From: Solirubrobacterales bacterium
GTDB taxonomy: Bacteria > Actinomycetota > Thermoleophilia > Solirubrobacterales > Solirubrobacteraceae
Direction: 5' to 3'
Assembly: GCA_003157595.1 (NCBI GenBank)
Contig: PMKB01000235.1
Location: 1-6,174 of the forward strand
Length of the DNA: 6,174 nt
Positions 1-3,845 of the stretch are shown here, piece after piece. The translations under genes were made by a program, and so were the position numbers. Below the pieces are notes generated by a model. That model was not told the DNA's origin. It worked only from the letters and a program-made list of their open reading frames with translations, and searched no databases. Within the stretch, counting starts at the first letter, position 1. Each line of letters starts with the position of its first letter.

Positions 1-275
1 GCGTGGCGCGCCAGCTCCTCGAGCACGATCATCGCCAACTCCATGATCTGCGCCATCCCCTCCCCCGGCGCGTCGTGTATCAGCTCGTGCGCCGCCGCCG
101 CGGCCTTCGGCGAGGAGCCGAGCATGTCGCGCTTGTGCTGGGCGGTGAACTGCAGGCCGTGGCGCTCGAACAGCGCCTCCTGAGCCCGCGTCCAGGACTC
201 CTCGGTGTCGAGCAACAGCCCGTCGTTGTCGAAGATCACCGCGTCGCAGCGGCGCCGGGCGCTGTGTTCGGACAC
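1..275 (-). CDS. HAD-superfamily phosphatase or phosphomutase, N-terminal part (3' end off window)
   Basis: This is the first 91 residues of a haloacid dehalogenase-fold hydrolase; the rest lies beyond the left edge. Near the start the protein reads VIFDNDGLLLDTEESW (residues 13-28). This is motif I (DxDG), with Asp16 as the presumed nucleophile that is phosphorylated and Asp18 as the general acid/base. The helical stretch that follows (TRAQEALFERHGLQF, then a Lys/Arg-rich segment and MLGSSP) is the start of the cap domain of subfamily I, as in beta-phosphoglucomutase and phosphoglycolate phosphatase. The substrate cannot be told from this part. The GTG at 275 is chosen because it is the nearest start upstream of motif I and an in-frame TAG lies 24 bases further up; that TAG is also the murJ stop. 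No good Shine-Dalgarno is visible. With only 21 bases after murJ, the two are probably cotranscribed. Confidence 0.85.
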   Translation of the reverse strand, partial: MSEHSARRRCDAVIFDNDGLLLDTEESWTRAQEALFERHGLQFTAQHKRDMLGSSPKAAAAAHELIHDAPGEGMAQIMELAMIVLEELARH

Positions 276-296
276 GACACGCAGCCTAGCTTGTGG

Positions 297-1916
297 CTAC
301 GTGCGCCCGAATCGCGAAAGCACGAGCCGGTGAACCTGCCGCGCCTCCGGGATGCCCATCCGCAGGACCGCGCGCAGGTAGATGAACCCGCCGACCGCGG
401 CGGCGGCGCCGACGGAGACCAGCTGCGCCGGCAGCGTCCGCCCGAGCGCGCGGTCCAGCGCGTACCAGACGATCCAGGACGCGGCCGCAAGCAGGATCGA
501 AGCGATCACTATCCGCGCAGTGATCATCGTGGTTTGGCGTCCTTCGAGGCGGCCGTCGAAGCCGCTGCGCAGCCGCCGCAGCTGCAGCACCGTCATCAGC
601 GCGTTGGCGACGAAGGTGCCGATCACCAGGCCGGCGATGCCGAACGGCTTGTACAGCGCGACCGAGACGACGATGTCCACGGCGATGTTCATCGCCGCCA
701 GCCCGGTCGGGATCCAGGGACGCTTGAGTGCGAAGAAGGTGCGCGTCAGCAGCAGGTTGAGACCACCGAACGGGAGGCTGAAGGCGAACCAGAACAGAGC
801 GATCGAGGTGAGGTGGGTCGATGTCGGCGTGAACTGACCGCGCTGGTAGAGCAGGCGCACCACCGGCGTCGCGAGCACCATCAGGAACGCCGACGCGGGG
901 ATCAGCAGGAGGTTGATCTGGCGCATGCCGATCGCCACCGCACGGCGCATGCCCCGGGCGTCGCGGCGCGCCGCCTGCCGGCTCAGCGTTGGGAACAGCA
1001 CGGTCGCGACAGCGACGCTGAACATGCCCTGCGGAAGCATGTAGACGCGGAACGCGTAGTTGATCGCGCTCGGGGCCTGCTTGTTTACGAGCGTCCCGAA
1101 GACCGAATTGATGAGGCCGTCGAGGTTCGTGATCCCCAGGCCGATCGTCACCGGAACCATCAGCAGGAACACCTGACGCACGCGCGGGTCGTGCCAGTCG
1201 ATCCGAAAGCCCAGACGGAAGTCGATCTGCTGCAGCGCGGCGGCGGCCATCAGCATCTGCACGACCGTCGCCGCGAGGATCGCGATCGCGTAGGCATAGA
1301 TCCCGTGGTTGCCGCTGTTAGCGGGACCGAAATGCGGACGCAGCGCGACGACGAGCACGATGATCACGATGTTCCAAACCAGTGGCGAGATCGCCGCGAT
1401 CGAAAACCGGTCGTAGGACTGCAGGATCCCGACGAGCAGCCCGTTCAGCCCGAGCAGCAGGACGACCGGGAACAGCACCTGGGCGAGGCCGGCGGTGAGC
1501 GCTGTCGGCACGCCGCCCGACAGGATGAAGACCGGCATGATCACGTGGGCGGCGAGGATGAAGAAGGCCGTGATCGCTCCGAGCGCGATCAGCATGATCC
1601 AGAAGACCGTCGAGGCGAGCCGGAGCGCCTCCTTCTTGCGCCCCTCCTGCAGCAGCTCCGCGAACACCGGCACGAACGCCGCCGACAGCGCGGCGTTGGC
1701 GAACAGGTTGCTCACCAGGTTTGGCACCTGGAAGGCGATCGTGAACGCGGAATACCATGAGCCGGTGCCGAAAAAGCGCGCGGCAATGATCTCCCGCGCC
1801 AGCCCCGCGATTCGCGAAATGCCGGTGGCGATCGAGAAGATCGCTGTGTTGCGCGCGACGTGACCTGCCGGGGGCGTCCCCCGCCCCTGCTCTGCGACGG
1901 GAGTCGAAGCGGCCAA
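297..1916 (-). CDS. murJ: MurJ (MviN) lipid II flippase
   Basis: This is a polytopic inner-membrane protein of the MOP exporter superfamily, which flips lipid II across the membrane for peptidoglycan synthesis. The call rests on family wording: SRIAGLAREIIAARFFG in the first helix, AFTIAFQVPNL, AALSAAFVPVFAELLQEG, SYDRFSIAAISPLVWN, NYAFRVYMLPQGMFSVAV (helix 8 region), ATVLFPTLSR and LTRTFFALKRPWIPT. At about 539 residues it is close to the usual 500-550, with hydrophobic segments along its whole length as expected for 14 helices. The start is uncertain. No ATG lies near the N-terminus; the in-frame choices are TTG at 1916 (used here) and GTG at 1949, and neither has a Shine-Dalgarno. The GTG would lie only 12 bases from the rpsT start. 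Aligned by eye to the E. coli protein, R18, R24 and R270 are kept (here R35, R41, R290), D25 is Glu, and D39 and R52 are both Ser (S56, S69). It diverges from rpsT and leads into the HAD gene. Confidence 0.95.
   Translation of the reverse strand: MAASTPVAEQGRGTPPAGHVARNTAIFSIATGISRIAGLAREIIAARFFGTGSWYSAFTIAFQVPNLVSNLFANAALSAAFVPVFAELLQEGRKKEALRLASTVFWIMLIALGAITAFFILAAHVIMPVFILSGGVPTALTAGLAQVLFPVVLLLGLNGLLVGILQSYDRFSIAAISPLVWNIVIIVLVVALRPHFGPANSGNHGIYAYAIAILAATVVQMLMAAAALQQIDFRLGFRIDWHDPRVRQVFLLMVPVTIGLGITNLDGLINSVFGTLVNKQAPSAINYAFRVYMLPQGMFSVAVATVLFPTLSRQAARRDARGMRRAVAIGMRQINLLLIPASAFLMVLATPVVRLLYQRGQFTPTSTHLTSIALFWFAFSLPFGGLNLLLTRTFFALKRPWIPTGLAAMNIAVDIVVSVALYKPFGIAGLVIGTFVANALMTVLQLRRLRSGFDGRLEGRQTTMITARIVIASILLAAASWIVWYALDRALGRTLPAQLVSVGAAAAVGGFIYLRAVLRMGIPEARQVHRLVLSRFGRT
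1869..1883 (-). other. 6-bp GC hairpin in the murJ leader or N-terminal codons
   Basis: The sequence CGGGGG-CGT-CCCCCG is a perfect 6-bp stem with a 3-base loop. It lies just before the first conserved MurJ residues. In the murJ transcript it would fold soon after the start codon. Whether it acts in regulation is unknown; it may only reflect Gly/Pro codons in a GC-rich gene. Confidence 0.3.
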
Positions 1917-1920
1917 GGCC

Positions 1921-1930
1921 GCTATAGTAC
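1921..1930. promoter_or_regulatory. Near-symmetric -10 region shared by divergent rpsT and murJ
   Basis: The AT-rich island GCTATAGTAC is the only such patch in the GC-rich gap between the two divergent genes. On the plus strand TATAGT (1923-1928) is a 5-of-6 match to the sigma-70-type -10 consensus. It would start the rpsT transcript near 1935, leaving a leader of about 27 bases. On the minus strand the same bases read TACTAT (1929-1924), a weaker -10 for murJ that would put the transcript start almost at the TTG at 1916. I see no convincing -35 box on either side. The rpsT promoter is the likelier of the two readings. Confidence 0.45.
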
Positions 1931-1961
1931 GGCGCCGCGCGGTCCTCACCGCGAATCCGCC

Positions 1962-2231
1962 ATGGCCAACATCGCCTCCCAGAAAAAGCGCATCCTCCGC
2001 GCCGAGCGTGAGCGGCTCGAGAATCGCCGGCACACCTCGGCGATCAAGACCTACTTCCGCCGGCTCGAGGCTGCGGTCGCGCAGGGCGAGACGGAGAAGG
2101 TCGCGAGCGAGCACCGCACGCTCGTCTCTGCGATCGACAAGGCGATCAAGACCGGCGCGTTGCACCGCAACACCGGCGCCCGCAAGAAGTCCCGCGCCGC
2201 GCGCGTCGTGCGCCCGCCCGCCGACAGCTAG
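1962..2231 (+). CDS. rpsT: 30S ribosomal protein S20
   Basis: This small basic protein binds 16S rRNA early in assembly of the 30S subunit. Its 89 residues match the usual S20 length (about 85-90). The N-terminus MANIASQKKRILRAERERL corresponds to the family's MANIKSQ...R start. Next comes the Arg/Lys-rich helix around NRRHTSAIKT. The C-terminal part holds the typical SAIDKAIKTGALHRNTGARKKS (residues 56-77), equivalent to the family's ALDKAxxKGxIHKNxAxRKKS. The frame stays open upstream, but the ATG at 1962 gives exactly the conserved N-terminus. No Shine-Dalgarno is visible in the 20 bases before it. It is the only plus-strand gene here: divergent from murJ, and convergent with holA, with which it shares 4 bases at the stop codons. 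There is no room for a terminator before holA coding begins. Confidence 0.98.
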   Translation: MANIASQKKRILRAERERLENRRHTSAIKTYFRRLEAAVAQGETEKVASEHRTLVSAIDKAIKTGALHRNTGARKKSRAARVVRPPADS

Positions 2232-3199
2232 GCCGTTATCGCGCCGAGGGTGCGCAGCGCGAGCGTGTCGGCGTCGAGCGCCGAGCCGCCGCGGGTTTCC
2301 AGTTCGAGGTCGGCGAGCGCCGCAATCGCGCGCCGCAGCGAGCCGACGTCGGTGCGCGCCACGTCGGCGACGAACGCAGACGCCGCCTTGGGCGGCATGC
2401 GCAGATCGCCGCGCACGGCGCTCGGCGGCGCCCCGGCCTCCAGGCGCGCGGCGACGCCCAACGCTTCGCGCAGCCGTCTTGTGACCCAGTAGGTGAGCGA
2501 CTCGACGCGCTCGCCCTGCGCGCGCAGCGCCAGGTAGATGCGCGTCGCGGCAGCCGTGTCGCGGGCCACGACGGCGTCGGCGAGCGTCCACGCCTTACGC
2601 TCTGCGCTGCGCCCGACCCGCTCGGCCACGCCGTCGGCATCGAGGCGCGATCCAGGCCCGCATTCCAGTGCGAGCTTCTCGATCTCGCGCGCGAGACGCG
2701 CCTGGCGGCTGCCAACGATCGCCACGAGCGTGCGCGCGCCATGCTGGTCGAGCGTCAACCCGGCCGCGGTCGCCTGGGCCAGCACCCACGCCGGCAGGTC
2801 CCACTCCTTGACCGACATCTCGGCCGCGACGTCACCGCCAGCATGAATGACCGCCCGGTGCAGCGCAGCCGGCGCTTTGGCGCGGCCCTCCTCGCGCGCG
2901 AAAAAGGCGATCGTGGTGTCGTCCGGCATCGACTCAAGCAGCGGCACAAGCTGAGTGGTGACCTCGTCCTCCTTCCAACGCTCGACGCCGTCGACGATGA
3001 TGAAGCGCCGCCCGATCGCCAACGTCAGCGCGCCGAGTAGCGCGCCCGCTGCGGCCGCCGTCGCGTCAGCCCCCTCGAGCACCTCGAGGCACCCGGCCCC
3101 ACCGTCGCGCTCGGCCAGCGCACGCAGTCGCGCCCGGCGTTCACCGATGCGGCCGTGGTCGTCGCCGTGGATCAGGTATGTGGATTTGAACGTCGACAC
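2228..3199 (-). CDS. holA: DNA polymerase III subunit delta
   Basis: This is the delta subunit of the clamp-loader complex, which opens the beta sliding clamp so that it can be loaded on primed DNA. The 323 residues are the normal length. The N-terminal strand YLIHGDDHGRIGERRA (residues 8-23) occupies the place of the family's Y-L-x-G-x-D element. FIIVDGVERWKEDE (66-79) is the Walker-B-like strand with the following helix. The segment around KEWDLPAWVLAQATAAG (131-147) leads into domain II. RLAREIEKLAL (168-178) and the helical C-terminus with YWVTRRLREALGVA (237-250) are typical of delta domain III. As in other delta subunits, no Walker A (P-loop) is seen, in line with a subunit that does not hydrolyse ATP. 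The start is GTG at 3199; an in-frame TAG at 3214-3212 closes the frame just above it, so no longer start is possible. No clear Shine-Dalgarno precedes it. Its TAG stop overlaps the rpsT stop in CTAG. Confidence 0.95.
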   Translation of the reverse strand: MSTFKSTYLIHGDDHGRIGERRARLRALAERDGGAGCLEVLEGADATAAAAGALLGALTLAIGRRFIIVDGVERWKEDEVTTQLVPLLESMPDDTTIAFFAREEGRAKAPAALHRAVIHAGGDVAAEMSVKEWDLPAWVLAQATAAGLTLDQHGARTLVAIVGSRQARLAREIEKLALECGPGSRLDADGVAERVGRSAERKAWTLADAVVARDTAAATRIYLALRAQGERVESLTYWVTRRLREALGVAARLEAGAPPSAVRGDLRMPPKAASAFVADVARTDVGSLRRAIAALADLELETRGGSALDADTLALRTLGAITA

Positions 3200-3220
3200 G
3201 CGACCACGAGGCTAGCGCCC

Positions 3221-3247
3221 GCTGCGGGCGGCGCCGCGCTGCGGGCG
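3221..3247. repeat. Two copies of a 10-bp direct repeat, 17 bases apart
   Basis: GCTGCGGGCG occurs at 3221-3230 and again at 3238-3247, inside the gap between holA and the membrane-protein gene. The first copy contributes the right arm of a small hairpin (3216-3221 with 3225-3230). The second covers the loop of the larger 11-bp stem. The repeats are GC-only apart from one T each, so part of the match may come from base composition. Confidence 0.5.
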
Positions 3248-3257
3248 CGCGGCGCCG
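3229..3257 (-). terminator. Strong 11-bp GC hairpin between the membrane-protein gene and holA, possible terminator
   Basis: Bases 3229-3239 (CGGCGCCGCGC) pair perfectly with 3247-3257 around a 7-base loop, all G-C pairs. It lies 21 bases past the stop of the 160-residue membrane protein, the right place for a terminator of that transcript. A second 6-bp hairpin with a 3-base loop (3216-3230) follows towards holA and shares two bases with it, so the two are mutually exclusive at their edge. There is no T-run on either strand, so this is not a classic intrinsic terminator. It could be the U-less type proposed for high-GC actinobacteria, a pause or attenuation site, or an mRNA-stabilising stem between cotranscribed genes. 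Confidence 0.4.
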
Positions 3258-3277
3258 TGCGTGGCCATCCCCCGGCT

Positions 3278-3760
3278 CTAGATGGAGTTGGCCGGCGGCT
3301 CCGGCGGGGAACTGCTCCTGGCGCTCATCGGCGTGGTCCTGCCCTGGGCGTTGAACCAGGCGCCGGCGACCACGATGATCGTCAGAACCACGTCGAGCAC
3401 GAACCCGAAGCCGAAGTTGCCGACGTGCGCGATGAACTTGATGACGAGAAACAGCGCCACGACGCCGGCGGCAGCGGTGCGGGTCATATCACGCCCGAGA
3501 TTGGTGGTCGGGATCACCGTCGCGGGGCTGAACCGCGCAAGCGCGAGGTCGACCACGACGAGGATCGTCACTATCAGTGCGAGGATTCCCCAGATCGCGT
3601 AGGGCGCCGAGGTGGCTGCATAGGAGCTACCACCGTAGGTGACGCCGTTCAGTGTGACGCTGCCGTAGCTATACCAGCCGAAGATCAACAGGCTCAGGAT
3701 CAGCAGGATCCCTCCGCCGCCGACCATCCAGTCCTCACGGCTCAATTTCGAGAAGTCCAC
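3278..3760 (-). CDS. Small four-helix membrane protein of unknown function
   Basis: I do not recognise a characterised function. The 160-residue product has a short charged N-terminus (MDFSKLSREDWMVGGGG) and four likely membrane helices at about 12-32, 53-74, 96-113 and 117-136. Between helices 1 and 2 is a Gly/Ser/Tyr/Thr-rich loop (33-52), probably outside the cell. Between helices 2 and 3 is a loop with R76, R90 and R94, probably inside. The last 20 residues are a disordered Ser/Pro-rich tail (SSSPPEPPANSI), probably cytoplasmic. The overall form resembles short actinobacterial membrane proteins that begin with 'LSR-[DE]-x-[IM]-V-x-G-G'; that link is from memory and weak. There are no cysteines and no evident catalytic motif. 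The GTG start at 3760 is set by an ideal Shine-Dalgarno 6 bases upstream. It has its own likely promoter after leuS, and a strong hairpin separates it from holA. Confidence 0.85.
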   Translation of the reverse strand: MDFSKLSREDWMVGGGGILLILSLLIFGWYSYGSVTLNGVTYGGSSYAATSAPYAIWGILALIVTILVVVDLALARFSPATVIPTTNLGRDMTRTAAAGVVALFLVIKFIAHVGNFGFGFVLDVVLTIIVVAGAWFNAQGRTTPMSARSSSPPEPPANSI

Positions 3761-3766
3761 TGTTCC

Positions 3767-3772
3767 CCTCCT
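3767..3772 (-). promoter_or_regulatory. Strong Shine-Dalgarno for the membrane-protein gene
   Basis: On the minus strand AAGGAGGGG precedes the GTG at 3760. The AGGAGG core is a full match to the anti-Shine-Dalgarno, with a 6-base spacer. It fixes the GTG as the start codon. It is the best ribosome binding site in the window; rpsT, holA and murJ show none. Confidence 0.85.
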
Positions 3773-3782
3773 TAGTCGGACA

Positions 3783-3821
3783 CCAACGTGGGCTGAGCAT
3801 ACGGTGCCCCGTGGACGTTGG
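3783..3821. promoter_or_regulatory. Operator-like 7-bp inverted repeat flanking the membrane-protein promoter
   Basis: CCAACGT at 3783-3789 and ACGTTGG at 3815-3821 are perfect inverted copies separated by 25 bases. The right half overlaps the predicted -35 box and the left half falls at the predicted transcript start, so a dimeric regulator bound there could block transcription. The half-site centres are 32 bp apart, about three helical turns. No T-run follows on the minus strand, which argues against a leuS terminator. Confidence 0.45.
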
Positions 3822-3824
3822 CAA
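3796..3824 (-). promoter_or_regulatory. Sigma-70-type promoter for the membrane-protein gene
   Basis: On the minus strand TTGCCA (3824-3819) matches 5 of 6 bases of the -35 consensus. It is followed, after exactly 17 bases, by TATGCT (3801-3796), which matches 4 of 6 bases of the -10 consensus. A transcript would start near 3789, giving a leader of about 28 bases that contains the Shine-Dalgarno. This is the best-formed promoter in the window and implies transcription independent of leuS. Confidence 0.55.
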
Positions 3825-3845
3825 TGGACGAAAGGGTGATACCGC

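Noticed and set aside
1275..1290. GCGATCGC-like palindromes repeated through the window
   Set aside because: They arise from Ala-Ile codon pairs (GCG ATC GC) in GC-rich membrane-protein coding sequence and show no regular spacing.
3..1760. Very long plus-strand open frame (585 codons) antisense to murJ and the HAD gene
   Set aside because: Its first codon positions lie opposite the third positions of murJ codons. In a GC-rich gene those are almost always G or C, so stop codons, which begin with T, rarely occur. The product is Arg/Glu/His-rich with no recognisable domain.
2268..2284. TCGGCG-N5-CGCCGA stem as an rpsT terminator feature
   Set aside because: It is only 6 bp with no T-run and lies inside holA coding sequence; stems of this size are common by chance at this GC content. 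It is mentioned only as a candidate in the findings.
1917..2591. Extension of the murJ frame upstream through rpsT into holA
   Set aside because: The frame is open to 2591 but the added residues are Ala/Arg-rich, unlike any MurJ N-terminus, and they overlap two certain genes.
3783..3821. Inverted repeat read as the leuS terminator
   Set aside because: The arms are only 7 bp, the loop is 25 bases and no T-run follows on the minus strand; the overlap with a promoter fits an operator better.
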